Notes: generated by a model not told the origin, from the sequence alone. A DNA stretch of 64,000 nucleotides from an uncultured Clostridia bacterium (GCA_947624555.1 CANQKW010000001.1:124001-188000); one strand, 5' to 3'. Positions 18,094 to 27,310 are shown, numbered from the stretch's first letter. Translations and numbers: made by a program.

Positions 18094-19339
18094 TTTTTTT
18101 GCCTTTCAGTATTCTGTCAGCGGCAAGCATTATGCCTGTTTTTCCCGTTGAAAAGGTCAGACCGCCCTGTACCCAGACCGCATAAGGCTCTCTCAGAGGA
18201 GCGTCTGCGGAAAGCTCTATTGACGCACCCATTGTAAACGCACCCGCCGCCATTATGACCTTGCTGTCATAACCCGGCATATCCCACGGTTCGGGCATTG
18301 CAGAGCTGTCGACAGGCGAACCGCTTTGTATTCCCTCACAGAAACGTATAAGCTCCTCGGAACCGTTAAGCTTTATTGCAGCGATAATATCCGTACGTTT
18401 TTCGTTATATTTCGGGAAAGTTTCATATCCCAGCTCTTCAAAAAGAGCGGCTGCAAAAACCGATGTTTTCAAAGCAGCACAAACAGCCTCCGGTGCGTGG
18501 AAAAGTCCGAGATACATTCCCCTCAACTGATTAAGAGAGCAGCCGACTTCCTTTCCTGCACCGGGCGTTGTAAGGCGATATGCGCATTTTTCGATAAGAT
18601 CTTTTTTGCCTGCTATGTAACCGCCCGTTTCCGCAATTCCTCCGCCAAGATTTTTTATAAGACTTCCGACAATCAAATCTGCGCCGACAGCGGTCGGTTC
18701 ACGCTTTTCGACCAACTCGCCGTAACAGTTATCCACAAGAACGATACAATTCGGGTTTTCCGATTTTATTGCTTTTATAATCTTTTCGATGATGTCAATA
18801 TTAAACGAAGGTCGAAGTGAATATCCCCGTGAACGCTGGATATAAACTGCCTTGCAGGATTTTGCATTTTCGGATATTGCTTTGTAATCGGGCATTCCGC
18901 TCTCATCAAGCTCTACGATAACGTTTGAAACACCAAAGTCGCAAAGCGAGCCTACATTTTCGCCTAAAACCGCCTCTTGTACAGTATCATAAGGCATTCC
19001 CGTTGCAAAGAGAATTTTATCTCCCGACCTTAGAATACCGAAAAGCGCAGTTACAATTGCGTGCGTTCCGTTCACAAAATTGTGCCGTACAAGAGCGTCC
19101 TCTGCCCCCAAAACCTGTGCAAACACCTCATCGAGCTTATCCCTGCCCTCATCGCCGTACCCATAGCCTGTTGTACCCTTGAGATGCATTTCGCTTACTC
19201 TGTTATCAATAAACGCTTTAAGCACACGTTTGCCGTTGTATTCGCAAAGCTCGTCAAGCTCTCTGAAATGTTCCTCACATTTTTTCAGAGCGGACTGTGA
19301 CGCTTTTTCTATTTCGGGTGAAAACTCAAAAAAATCCAT
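18086..19339 (-). CDS. Methionine gamma-lyase family (aluminium-resistance type) PLP protein
   Basis: A 417-residue PLP enzyme of the family called 'aluminium resistance protein' or methionine gamma-lyase-like. Visible blocks are GTTGYGYGDEGRDKLDEVFA, LVRHNFVNGTHAI, the PLP-Asp strand VLVDNCYGELVE and the PLP lysine in VGSLIKNLGGGIA. Real substrate is uncertain. The ATG at 19339 follows AGGAG; a consensus promoter lies at 19371-19399. It heads a tightly overlapping operon with the CrtO-like protein, GNAT and yicC. Confidence 0.88.
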   Translation of the reverse strand: MDFFEFSPEIEKASQSALKKCEEHFRELDELCEYNGKRVLKAFIDNRVSEMHLKGTTGYGYGDEGRDKLDEVFAQVLGAEDALVRHNFVNGTHAIVTALFGILRSGDKILFATGMPYDTVQEAVLGENVGSLCDFGVSNVIVELDESGMPDYKAISENAKSCKAVYIQRSRGYSLRPSFNIDIIEKIIKAIKSENPNCIVLVDNCYGELVEKREPTAVGADLIVGSLIKNLGGGIAETGGYIAGKKDLIEKCAYRLTTPGAGKEVGCSLNQLRGMYLGLFHAPEAVCAALKTSVFAAALFEELGYETFPKYNEKRTDIIAAIKLNGSEELIRFCEGIQSGSPVDSSAMPEPWDMPGYDSKVIMAAGAFTMGASIELSADAPLREPYAVWVQGGLTFSTGKTGIMLAADRILKGKKNG

Positions 19340-19370
19340 TTTATGCTCCTTAACATTATTTCTCATTTTA

Positions 19371-19399
19371 ATTATAACTTTTTTTGGTACAAATGTCAA
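19371..19399 (-). promoter_or_regulatory. Sigma-A promoter of the PLP enzyme-yicC operon
   Basis: Perfect TTGACA, 17-bp spacer, TATAAT on the minus strand, 32 bases before the ATG. The divergent spoIIID gene starts about 90 bases away, so its own promoter must fall in the same intergenic region. Confidence 0.9.
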
Positions 19400-19490
19400 T
19401 AGCGAATTTGTCCGCAATCATAAACTGCTTATTCCGAACATAGTATTTACTGTTGAGCGCCGAGAAAAAAGCTCAAAAGGGGGTATTTCA

Positions 19491-19766
19491 TTGAAGGTTT
19501 ACGGCGACGGAAATGAAGAAAGATGCGTAATTCTAGGAAATTATATCGTGCAGAACAACGCTACTGTAAGAAGTACCGCAAAACAATTCGGAATTAGCAA
19601 AAGCACGGTTCATCAGGATATAACCGCAAAGCTCGAAAAGGTAAACAAAAGGCTCTACGATGAAGTTAAAACAATTCTTGACAAAAACAAACAGGAACGT
19701 CATATCCGAGGCGGCGAGGCAACTAAGCGCAAATACAAGGAAATGAAATCAAAAACCGGTACATAA
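19491..19766 (+). CDS. spoIIID: Sporulation transcription factor SpoIIID
   Basis: A 91-residue helix-turn-helix regulator of mother-cell genes. ILGNYIVQNNATVRSTAKQF, GISKSTVHQDITAKL and HIRGGEATKRKYKE match SpoIIID nearly end to end, including the HTH SKSTVH. The start is TTG at 19491, preceded by AAGGGGG at correct spacing; the longer upstream reading frame overlaps a divergent gene and is not needed. It converges on tsf with a shared hairpin between. Its presence argues that the organism belongs to a sporulating lineage. No clear sigma-A promoter is seen; a SigE-type promoter would be expected from the family. Confidence 0.96.
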   Translation: MKVYGDGNEERCVILGNYIVQNNATVRSTAKQFGISKSTVHQDITAKLEKVNKRLYDEVKTILDKNKQERHIRGGEATKRKYKEMKSKTGT

Positions 19767-19792
19767 AAAAAGGCTCTCCTTTTGGAGAGCCT
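19764..19792 (-). terminator. Intrinsic terminator of rpsB-tsf
   Basis: AGGCTCTCC, AAAA loop, GGAGAGCCT, then seven T on the minus strand. The plus-strand T-run is short, so it acts mainly for tsf, though it may slow spoIIID transcripts. Confidence 0.92.
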
Positions 19793-19810
19793 TAGCTGTC
19801 TTAAAATTTA

Positions 19811-20719
19811 TCAGTTTCCTGCAAGCTGTGCAACTTCTGCTGCAAAATCGTCCTGTTTCTTTTCAATGCCCTCGCCGCGCTCGTAACGAACGAAACCGTC
19901 GACCTTGATAGAACAGCCCTGTGCCTTTTCAACAGACTGGATATACTTGCCGATGTTCATTGTATCGTCCTTGAAGTACTTCTGGTCGAGCAGGCAAACC
20001 TCCTCGTAGAACTTTCTCATACGACCTTCAACGATCTTTTCCGCAACATTAGCAGGCTTTCCTTCCTGCTCAACAAGCTTAGTCTGGACTTCCTTCTCGT
20101 TAGCGATAACGTCAGCAGGAACAGTTTCCTTGCTTACATACTGTGCGCCGAGCGCAGTTACCTGAAGAGCAACATTCTTTCCGCAGGCGAGAACCTCTGC
20201 GTCGTCTGCCTTATCGGTAACAATCTTAACGAGAGTACCGAGTCTGCCGCCGTCGTGCATATAAGCGATAAGCGTGCCTTCCATCTTTGCGAAACGGCGA
20301 ACCTTGATATTCTCGCCGATAGTAGCAATCTTATTTGTGAGATATTCGGACATTTTCTCGTTTGTACCCGAAACGGTGCATTCCATAAGAGCCTCGGGGT
20401 CTGAAACGTTGTTGTAGAGTATGGTATTTGCGATTTCATCAACCATTGCGAGGAATTTATCGGACTTTGCGCAGAAGTCTGTCTCGCAGTTAATCTCAGC
20501 AACCACTCCGATATTACCTCTTACCATAGCCTTTACAACGCCCTCTGCGGCAATTCTTCCCGCCTTCTTTGCAGCCTTTGCAAGACCCTTTTCACGAAGG
20601 AGCTTAACAGCCTCATCACGGTTTCCGTCGGCTTCCACAAGCGCCCTCTTGCAGTCCATCATACCGCAGCCTGTCATATCACGCAGTTCTTTAACGTCCT
20701 GTGCAGTTACATTAGCCAT
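19811..20719 (-). CDS. tsf: Translation elongation factor Ts
   Basis: Nucleotide exchange factor for EF-Tu. The 302-residue protein has the N-terminal UBA-like domain VKELRDMTGCGMMDCKRAL and the core INCETDFCAKSDKF block. It follows rpsB by 21 bases and is closed by a strong terminator; pyrH and frr, often next in Firmicutes, are not present downstream. Confidence 0.97.
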   Translation of the reverse strand: MANVTAQDVKELRDMTGCGMMDCKRALVEADGNRDEAVKLLREKGLAKAAKKAGRIAAEGVVKAMVRGNIGVVAEINCETDFCAKSDKFLAMVDEIANTILYNNVSDPEALMECTVSGTNEKMSEYLTNKIATIGENIKVRRFAKMEGTLIAYMHDGGRLGTLVKIVTDKADDAEVLACGKNVALQVTALGAQYVSKETVPADVIANEKEVQTKLVEQEGKPANVAEKIVEGRMRKFYEEVCLLDQKYFKDDTMNIGKYIQSVEKAQGCSIKVDGFVRYERGEGIEKKQDDFAAEVAQLAGN

Positions 20720-20740
20720 TTTCTTTCTCCTTAATCTATA

Positions 20741-21472
20741 TTATTTCTCTGTCTGTGTTTCTTCATCTTCGGCAGCCTCTGTTTCGGTTCTGCCCTGGTT
20801 AGCGGAGATAATAGCGTCAGCCATAGCTCCTGCAATCAGCTTTACAGCACGGATAGCGTCATCATTTCCGGGGATAACGTAATCAATTTCATCGGGATCG
20901 CAGTTTGTATCTACGATAGCCACTACGGGGATACCGAGCTTTCTTGCCTCAGAAACGGCAATTTTCTCCTTACGAGGGTCAACAACGAAGAGAGCGCCGG
21001 GGAGTTTCTTCATATTCTTGATACCGCCGAGGAACTTTTCAAGCTTTTCAATTTCAAGATTGAGCTTGATAACTTCCTTTTTGGGGAGCAAATCGAAAGT
21101 GCCGTCTGTTTCCATAGTGTGAAGTTGTTCAAGGCGGCTAATTCTTCTCTGAATAGTCTTGAAGTTAGTCATCATACCGCCGAGCCAACGTGCGTTTACA
21201 TAGTGTGCGCCTGCGCGAACTGCCTCTTCCTTGATAGAGTCGGACGCCTGCTTTTTGGTTCCTACGAAAAGAACCTCTCCGCCGTTAGCCGCAACCTCGT
21301 GAATAAAGTTGTAAGCCTCGTCGAGCTTTCTTACTGTTTTCTGAAGGTCGATGATGTAAATACCGTTTCTCTCGGTAAAGATGTACGGAGCCATCTTCGG
21401 GTTCCATCTCTTAGTAAGGTGTCCGAAGTGAACGCCTGCCTCCAGAAGCTGTTTCATTGATACTACTGCCAT
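20741..21472 (-). CDS. rpsB: 30S ribosomal protein S2
   Basis: 243 residues beginning [19 protein letters not shown]; also [22 protein letters not shown] and [13 protein letters not shown], all diagnostic of S2. The ATG at 21472 has an AGGAGG site. The C-terminal extension is acidic ([10 protein letters not shown]). Transcribed from 21604-21632 with a leader of about 125 bases. Confidence 0.98.
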   Translation of the reverse strand: MAVVSMKQLLEAGVHFGHLTKRWNPKMAPYIFTERNGIYIIDLQKTVRKLDEAYNFIHEVAANGGEVLFVGTKKQASDSIKEEAVRAGAHYVNARWLGGMMTNFKTIQRRISRLEQLHTMETDGTFDLLPKKEVIKLNLEIEKLEKFLGGIKNMKKLPGALFVVDPRKEKIAVSEARKLGIPVVAIVDTNCDPDEIDYVIPGNDDAIRAVKLIAGAMADAIISANQGRTETEAAEDEETQTEK

Positions 21473-21603
21473 TGTGTTTTCCTCCTGATTTGGTTTTATT
21501 CCTCCTGTGCAAATCATTCTCCAAACGCCTTTGCGCACCACAGAAGAACTGTTGCACAGTGTGTATTTATACCGACACGTGCTGTCGGCACATTCACCAG
21601 ATT
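21473..21603 (-). promoter_or_regulatory. Structured leader of rpsB-tsf
   Basis: About 125 bases of 5' leader. It holds a perfect hairpin CCGACA-GCACG-TGTCGG (21572-21588) and a second imperfect one around TGTGCAACAG/CTGTGGTGCGCA. Ribosomal-protein operons are often autoregulated through such leaders; whether S2 binds this one is inference. Confidence 0.5.
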
Positions 21604-21632
21604 ATTATACCATAATTCTCATAATTTTACAA
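21604..21632 (-). promoter_or_regulatory. Promoter of rpsB-tsf
   Basis: TTGTAA, 17-bp spacer, TATAAT with extended -10 (TGGTATAAT) on the minus strand. Confidence 0.75.
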
Positions 21633-21647
21633 GTATTTTTTATCCGT

Positions 21648-21938
21648 TTATTTAAACAAACTTGATATTCCTTTACCCTTTGATTTTCGGCAATTTGACG
21701 GAATATCACAAGAAACCAGAATTGTATCCTCTCCGATTACCTCAATATCGCACCATTTGATGAACAGATCCTCTTCTCTGCCGAAGAGCCCGAAAAACTT
21801 TGACTTCCCGAACACGATAATTCGGCAGATTTTCGCAGTACAGCTCTCAAACTCAATATCGTCGGGATATCCCAGTCTTGCGCCGTTTTTTACGTTTATT
21901 ATTTCCTTGCACCTTAAATCGTTAAAGCTGTAGACCAT
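21648..21938 (-). CDS. YlmC/YmxH family sporulation-associated protein
   Basis: A 96-residue protein with a PRC-barrel-like fold: YSFNDLRCKEIINVKNGARLGYPDDIEF and a C-terminal IKWCDIEVIGEDTILV. These match the YlmC/YmxH family, common in spore formers and of unclear biochemical role. The GAGGTGAGG ribosome site is strong. It lies just upstream of the rpsB promoter on the same strand. Confidence 0.8.
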   Translation of the reverse strand: MVYSFNDLRCKEIINVKNGARLGYPDDIEFESCTAKICRIIVFGKSKFFGLFGREEDLFIKWCDIEVIGEDTILVSCDIPSNCRKSKGKGISSLFK

Positions 21939-22015
21939 AAAACCTCACCTCTACGACATTTTATGCTTGCATTCGCAAAAAAAGACGAGATTGCGGTTTT
22001 ATGTAATTTATTTCG

Positions 22016-22723
22016 TTATACCAAGGACAAAAGATAATCCGCCGCCTGTTTCAGACTGCCCTGCATAATGTCTGAGGTGTCGTCGTTATCGGGATTTTCG
22101 GGATAATCGTTTACCCAAAAAGCCTCTGCTCCGACAATTTTTGCCGGAATTATGTCCTCTTTGACGTGATTTCCGATAATAACGCATTCGCAGGCTTTTT
22201 TGCCCGTTTTCTCCATAATCTCGGTGAAATACTTCGGATTAGGCTTACAGTAAGAGCTATTATCGTAGCTCGTTACAAGCAAAAAATCGCTTTCGTCAAG
22301 ATTTACCCACTTGAGGCGAGTTTTCATTGCCGACATCGGAAAAACAGGGTTTGTGGACAAAATCAGTTCAAATCCGGCATTTTTAAGCCTGTTTATCATA
22401 GGCTTTAAGTCACGGCTTTCCTTCAGGCAAGCCTTAACGCTGTCAAATTCGTTTGTGTAAAAGTCGTCGCAGAGGGGTTTTGCGTCGGGCAAACCCGAAT
22501 TGTTTGCGTTAAAAACCTCCCAAAAAACGTCGCTGTTAAGCCGTGAGCCGTCGTTTTCAACCATAGCCTTGGTGCCTGCCCAGATATCGTTCATTACCTT
22601 TTTCGGTTCATATCCGACAGGGGCGAGTTTTTTTGCAATTTCCCCGAAGTACATTTTCACAAAATCTTCGCTCTCAAACGGAACAAGCGTGCCGTCCAAA
22701 TCAAACATTATCGTCTTTATCAT
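22016..22723 (-). CDS. HAD family hydrolase
   Basis: 235 residues with the HAD motifs I (MFDLDGTLVPFE), II (LSTNPVFP), III (CKPNPKYF) and a motif IV reading IIGNHVKEDI, where Asn replaces the more usual first Asp, a variant seen in other HAD subgroups. A phosphatase on a small metabolite is likely. It overlaps the exonuclease gene by 23 bases. Confidence 0.85.
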   Translation of the reverse strand: MIKTIMFDLDGTLVPFESEDFVKMYFGEIAKKLAPVGYEPKKVMNDIWAGTKAMVENDGSRLNSDVFWEVFNANNSGLPDAKPLCDDFYTNEFDSVKACLKESRDLKPMINRLKNAGFELILSTNPVFPMSAMKTRLKWVNLDESDFLLVTSYDNSSYCKPNPKYFTEIMEKTGKKACECVIIGNHVKEDIIPAKIVGAEAFWVNDYPENPDNDDTSDIMQGSLKQAADYLLSLV

Positions 22724-23645
22724 TGTTTTTCACCGCTTTCTCTTTTTTTCGTCTTTCGGCTGCCTGCGCACGTTTGCGGAGTTTTTTCTCGTAAGAAGAA
22801 ATATCCTCCTCGCTTGCAGTATAGACAGAACGTGTTACCGTGTAGTTGTTATCCGAAACACGCAAAGCCTTCAGTTTTACCAGAAAAACGCCGTGTTCTT
22901 TACATTCTATCAGATTTCTGCAGGACTTGCTGTTGCCGAAAATCCACTCACGGATTTTAACCTCTCCCTCGCAGACAGGGCACTTCATATCGGCTATCCG
23001 CCTGTCACGTATCATATTCGCGGCGTCTGCGTTTTCGATATAATCCTTTGCGACGGGCACGGCAGCCGCTGCGGACATTTCCGAATAATCCGTTATTCCC
23101 TTTATCATATCAAGCTTTTTAAGCACCTCGTAAGTAAGAAAAGCGTCATTCGCTGCGTCGTGCACCTGGACTTCTATCGGTATTTCCAATTTTTCCGCAG
23201 CGGCTGACAAAGCGCACTGCAAATGTTCGGAATTTGTCTGCCTGTTAAAAATAAGCTGGAGATTGATATAATCTCTCCCGAAAACTTTTTCTTCGCCGTA
23301 CAGCCTGAGATTATCGTTAAAAACGTCTATATCATCAAATCCCCACGTAATAAATCGGTACTCCTCGCCGCACCACCCGAAAAATCTCTCTGCCGCTTTC
23401 GGGAAAGTTTCTCCTGCGGTGAGATCGGTTTCGGTTATTCCCGTGATTTTCTGTACAAACGGGTTCATTTTCGTATAGTATTTCGGACGAACATTGATCT
23501 TTATTTTATCAATAAAATTAAAATTCTCATCGGTTTTTACCGCACCGATTTGAATTATTTCTCCGTACAGAACAACAGGACTTCGCACAAGCTCCGCATT
23601 CGACAAAGCCTGATTCCATTCCAGATCAAGTATAATATAATTCAT
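22701..23645 (-). CDS. DEDDh 3'-5' exonuclease (DnaQ/KapD-like)
   Basis: A 314-residue protein whose N-terminal 185 residues are a DEDDh exonuclease: DLEWN (about 6-10), TWGFDDIDVFNDNL and HDAANDAFLTYEVL supply the acidic residues and His. The C-terminal part has a Cys pair CPVCEGEVKIREWI and a basic tail of Arg/Lys/Ala. I chose the ATG at 23645; a GTG two codons earlier is possible. Confidence 0.85.
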   Translation of the reverse strand: MNYIILDLEWNQALSNAELVRSPVVLYGEIIQIGAVKTDENFNFIDKIKINVRPKYYTKMNPFVQKITGITETDLTAGETFPKAAERFFGWCGEEYRFITWGFDDIDVFNDNLRLYGEEKVFGRDYINLQLIFNRQTNSEHLQCALSAAAEKLEIPIEVQVHDAANDAFLTYEVLKKLDMIKGITDYSEMSAAAAVPVAKDYIENADAANMIRDRRIADMKCPVCEGEVKIREWIFGNSKSCRNLIECKEHGVFLVKLKALRVSDNNYTVTRSVYTASEEDISSYEKKLRKRAQAAERRKKEKAVKNNDKDDNV

Positions 23646-23684
23646 AGTCACACCATATTGACAGCTTTCACGGCAGGCTCTGCC

Positions 23685-24443
23685 CTAAAAAATCGCAGGC
23701 AAAAGGGCGGCTTGTTCTCTAAGCCAGTAATTAAGAAGATTTGACTTTCGTGTTTTTGACGAGTGAGAGCCTGTTTTCAGCCCGTATTTTCTTGCGTAAA
23801 GATACGCACGATACTGATGAAATTCGTTGGTACTTATAACGATATTCTCAGAAATGCCCTTTTCCTTAAGAATTTCCGCTGAAAAACGGATATTTTCCTC
23901 AGTCGAAACAGATTTGTCCTCAAGAAAAATTCTGCTTTCGTCAATGCCGCTTTCCGTAAGACAGCGGCGTATACATTCCGCCTCTGAAATCTCCTCGCCG
24001 TTTCCCTTGCCGCCGCTTGCGATACAGATAGCCGCAGGATTTTCCCGAAGAACGCTCAGACCCGCCTCAATGCGTGTTTTAAGCATAACGCTGGGTTCTT
24101 CGCCTTTAACCTGACAACCGAGAATTATCACAGCCTCGGCTTTTTCGACAGGTCTTTCTTCATAAATCGCCATATTTACCGAAAAAAACACGCTTATGCC
24201 TACCGCAAGAGCAACTATGCTCCCGAAAGCAATAACGGCGATTTTGCCCCAAATTCTGCTCCACAGCCGCCTTATCAAACCGCAGATTTTCTTCCAAAAA
24301 ACGCAGAGAGCGATTATTGAGCCGAATAATATCCAGCCGATAATCGTTCCCATTGTAAAAAAGTTTAAATTTGACCACACCAAAAGAATTAAGGCTGTTA
24401 CCGAAACTGTTATTCTGATGAATTTTGAAATGATTTTTGACAT
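23685..24443 (-). CDS. YdcF/SanA family (DUF218) membrane protein
   Basis: 252 residues: three N-terminal hydrophobic segments (about 10-50 and 67-92) followed by a DUF218 domain with VIILGCQVKGEEPS, CIASGGKGNGEEISEAE and ISTNEFHQYRAYLYARKYG. Members are linked to cell envelope function; substrate unknown. It follows metY by 6 bases. Confidence 0.85.
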   Translation of the reverse strand: MSKIISKFIRITVSVTALILLVWSNLNFFTMGTIIGWILFGSIIALCVFWKKICGLIRRLWSRIWGKIAVIAFGSIVALAVGISVFFSVNMAIYEERPVEKAEAVIILGCQVKGEEPSVMLKTRIEAGLSVLRENPAAICIASGGKGNGEEISEAECIRRCLTESGIDESRIFLEDKSVSTEENIRFSAEILKEKGISENIVISTNEFHQYRAYLYARKYGLKTGSHSSKTRKSNLLNYWLREQAALLPAIF

Positions 24444-24449
24444 ATTTGG

Positions 24450-25715
24450 TTAAATATTCTTAAAAGCCTGCTCTAAGTCTGCAATTATATCTTCAACGTT
24501 TTCAAGACCGACCGACAGACGTATAAGACCTCCGTCAATTCCTGCCGCAACAAGCTGCTCGTCGGTAAGCTGCCTGTGAGTAGCCGACGCAGGGTGAAGA
24601 ACGCAGGTTCTTATATCCGCAACGTGTACCTCGTTTGAGGCAAGTTTCAGGCTGTCCATAAACTTGACAGCAGTACTTCTTCCGCCCTTTACCGAGAACG
24701 AAATAACGCCGCTCGTGCCGTTCGGGAGGTACTTTTTCGCAAGCTCGTGGCCTGCACTTCCCTCCAGCGCAGGATATGTCACAAACTCCGCCTTTCCGGT
24801 GGATTTGATATATTTTGCAACCGCAAGTGCATTCTCGCAATACTGTTTCATACGCACAGCAAGCGTTTCAAGACCCAAATTAAGCAAAAACGACGAATTT
24901 GCCGCAGGATAGCAGCCGAAATCCCTCATAAGCTGCATTCTCGCCTTAACGATATACGGAGCAAAAGCGTATTTTTCCGTATAAACAATACCGTGATAGC
25001 TCTCATCAGGCTCTGTCATACAGGGGAATTTTCCGTTTGTCCAGTCAAACTTGCCGCTGTCAACGATAACGCCGCCGACCTGAACCGCATGACCGTCCAT
25101 ATACTTTGATGTGGAGTGAATAACGATGTCCGCTCCCCACTCAATCGGCTTGCAGAGAATAGGCGTTGCAAACGTATTGTCTATGATAAGCGGAACGCCG
25201 TGTGCGTGTGCGACTTTCGCCCAAAGCTCTATATCCAGCACCGTAAGCGCAGGATTTGCCAAAGTTTCGCCGAAAACAGCCTTTGTATTCTCCTTGAAAG
25301 CGGCATTAAGCTCTTCTTCTGAGCAGTCATGGTCAACGAAAATGCACTCGATACCCATTCTTTTAAGCGTTGTACCGAAGAGGTTTATCGTTCCGCCGTA
25401 AATCGACGCAGAGGCAATAAAGCTGTCGCCTGCCTCGCAGATATTGAGGATAGAAAGCAGGCTTGCCGCCTGACCGCTTGACGTGCACATAGCGGCTGCA
25501 CCGCCCTCAAGAGCCGCAATCTTCTTCTCAACGCAGTCCGTGGTAGGATTTTCAAAACGTGAATAGATAAGGCTCTTTGTGGGGTCGTCAAATACCGCAG
25601 CGACCTCGTCCGTAGAATCGTAAACATAAGTTGTGCTCTGTACGATCGGCATAACTCTTGGTTCACCGTTTTTTGGCGTATATCCCTCGTGGAGGCATTG
25701 TGTTTCGATTTTCAT
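24450..25715 (-). CDS. metY: O-acetylhomoserine sulfhydrylase
   Basis: A 421-residue PLP enzyme of Cys/Met metabolism. It has STTYVYDSTDEVAAVFD, YSRFENPT, MCTSSGQAASLLSIL and the PLP lysine in VIHSTSKYMDGHAVQVGG. Length (above 400) and the DGHAVQ context favour MetY over gamma-synthases or MetZ. It would make homocysteine directly from sulfide. It is 15 bases after hisC. Confidence 0.92.
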   Translation of the reverse strand: MKIETQCLHEGYTPKNGEPRVMPIVQSTTYVYDSTDEVAAVFDDPTKSLIYSRFENPTTDCVEKKIAALEGGAAAMCTSSGQAASLLSILNICEAGDSFIASASIYGGTINLFGTTLKRMGIECIFVDHDCSEEELNAAFKENTKAVFGETLANPALTVLDIELWAKVAHAHGVPLIIDNTFATPILCKPIEWGADIVIHSTSKYMDGHAVQVGGVIVDSGKFDWTNGKFPCMTEPDESYHGIVYTEKYAFAPYIVKARMQLMRDFGCYPAANSSFLLNLGLETLAVRMKQYCENALAVAKYIKSTGKAEFVTYPALEGSAGHELAKKYLPNGTSGVISFSVKGGRSTAVKFMDSLKLASNEVHVADIRTCVLHPASATHRQLTDEQLVAAGIDGGLIRLSVGLENVEDIIADLEQAFKNI

Positions 25716-25730
25716 ATAAATTTACTCCTA

Positions 25731-26783
25731 TTACTGTATTTTTTCTTTCAGCGCTGACAAAAGAGCATTGATTTCCTCGTCAGTGCCTATCGTTATACGC
25801 AGATAATTGTCAATGCGAGGCTTGTTGAACCAGCGGACATAAATATCCTTGGATTTGAGATATTCAAAAATCTCCTTTGCAGGCAAAGTCTTATGCTCCG
25901 CAAAAATGAAGTTTGCAGAGCTTTCAAGCACTTTGAAACCGATTTCACGCATTTTTTCCGTCAGATAATTACGGGTATTTATAACCTTTGCTATCGTTTC
26001 ACGGAAATATTTTTCGTCTTTTATCGAGGCAATTCCAACCGCCTGTGCCACGCTGTCCACGGGATAGCTGTTCATACTGTCCTTTGCGGCGTAAACGGCG
26101 GATATTGCGTCGGGACTTCCCATTGCATAACCCAACCTCATTCCTGCCAGAGAACGGCTTTTGGAAAACGTTCTTGTGATAACAAGATTTTCATACTCTT
26201 TAAGGAGCGGAATTGCGGTAATTCCGCCGAAATCCACATATGCCTCGTCAACGATAACCACAGAATTTTTGTTGTTATCGAGTATAACTCTCAGAAAATC
26301 CAAATCTCCGCCGACAGAAGTCGGGGCGTTAGGGTTTGCTATAACCACGCCGCCGTTTTCCCTTTTATAGTCGTTGGGATTGATATTGAAATTTTCATCG
26401 ACCCTTATCTGCTCATAAGGAATATTGAGGATTTCGCACCACACCGTATTGAAAGAATATGTAATATCGGGAAACATTATCGGCTTTCCCGAATTGAAAA
26501 ACGCACGAAAGCACAGCGACAAAACATCGTCTGTTCCGTTTCCTGCAAACACATTTTCGGGTTTCAGACCGTGATATTCCGCAAGAGTTTTTACAAGACC
26601 GACAGCATTCGCAGAGGGATATTTTTTAAGGCAGCTCCCGTCAAAGCCGTTTATTGCCTTAATCACTTCGGGGGACGGAGGATAAGGATTTTCGTTTGCG
26701 TTGAGCTTGATAAAATCCTTTTTATCGGGCTGTTCGCCTGCAACATAAGCGTCTATTTTTATCAGATTGTCTTTCCAGCTCAT
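25731..26783 (-). CDS. hisC: Histidinol-phosphate aminotransferase
   Basis: A 350-residue class II aminotransferase: LNANENPYPPSPEVI at the start, FAGNGTDDVLSLCFRAF, DEAYVDFGG and the PLP lysine in TRTFSKSRSLAGMRLG. The motifs match HisC; no other his genes are near, so an aromatic aminotransferase role is also possible. The ATG at 26783 follows TTTGGAG. Confidence 0.85.
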   Translation of the reverse strand: MSWKDNLIKIDAYVAGEQPDKKDFIKLNANENPYPPSPEVIKAINGFDGSCLKKYPSANAVGLVKTLAEYHGLKPENVFAGNGTDDVLSLCFRAFFNSGKPIMFPDITYSFNTVWCEILNIPYEQIRVDENFNINPNDYKRENGGVVIANPNAPTSVGGDLDFLRVILDNNKNSVVIVDEAYVDFGGITAIPLLKEYENLVITRTFSKSRSLAGMRLGYAMGSPDAISAVYAAKDSMNSYPVDSVAQAVGIASIKDEKYFRETIAKVINTRNYLTEKMREIGFKVLESSANFIFAEHKTLPAKEIFEYLKSKDIYVRWFNKPRIDNYLRITIGTDEEINALLSALKEKIQ

Positions 26784-26802
26784 ATTTACTCCAAATTGCA
26801 CC

Positions 26803-26828
26803 GACGCTCCGCCGACAAGCGGAGCGTC
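26803..26828. repeat. Perfect 10-bp GC-rich hairpin upstream of hisC
   Basis: GACGCTCCGC, six-base loop, GCGGAGCGTC lies between the zinc-ribbon gene and hisC. No T-run follows in either direction, so it may be an RNA processing or stability element rather than a terminator. Confidence 0.7.
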
Positions 26829-26846
26829 ATTAACTTTTAATTCACC

Positions 26847-27248
26847 TTACAGGTCGTCGGACTCTTCGTCAAGTTCAAAAACGAGTTTTTTGCCGCAGTT
26901 CGGACAATCCATACCGCCCTTGCGAGCCTGTTCATAATCAAAACGTATCGTATTCTCACAATTAGGACATACGGTTTCGTACATCTCGCCGATATCCTCT
27001 TCAAGGTCATCGTCGCCGTAATAATCCTCGTCATAATCGCTTTCACCGTAAACCTCGTCCTCAAGGTCGCAGACGCTCTCTTCAAGGTCGGTCATAACGC
27101 TTGCAACATCGTCAAGCTCTTCGTCTACCTCGTTGAGATTTTCCGCAATATCGGCAAGCACATCGAGAATAGCGTCAATGATTTTATCCTCTTTATTAAG
27201 TCCCTGACAAAGACCCTTTATATAAGAAACTTTTTCTCCGATAGTCAT
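26847..27248 (-). CDS. CD1247-type acidic protein with C-terminal zinc ribbon
   Basis: 133 residues. The N-terminus (MTIGEKVSYIKGLCQGL) is the CD1247 N-terminal domain found in Clostridia. The centre (about 40-85) is a very acidic coiled stretch, and the end is a rubredoxin-like zinc ribbon CPNCENTIRFDYEQARKGG with a second CPNCGKKL. Function unknown; the acidic middle suggests contact with a basic partner. It is encoded between efp and hisC. Confidence 0.8.
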   Translation of the reverse strand: MTIGEKVSYIKGLCQGLNKEDKIIDAILDVLADIAENLNEVDEELDDVASVMTDLEESVCDLEDEVYGESDYDEDYYGDDDLEEDIGEMYETVCPNCENTIRFDYEQARKGGMDCPNCGKKLVFELDEESDDL

Positions 27249-27310
27249 AGCTTTTACCTCTTCTTAAATTAAAGAAAAACATCTTCCGCAGAACCGTCAA
27301 GACAGTGCGA

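Noticed and set aside
19400-19490. SigE-type promoter for spoIIID (CATAAACT or CATAGTAT as -10)
   Set aside because: Candidate -10 boxes exist but no convincing -35 at the required distance; not reported as a feature.
25893-26840. 315-codon plus-strand open frame opposite hisC
   Set aside because: HisC on the minus strand has all motifs; the antisense product is Cys/Phe/Arg-rich with no recognisable domain.
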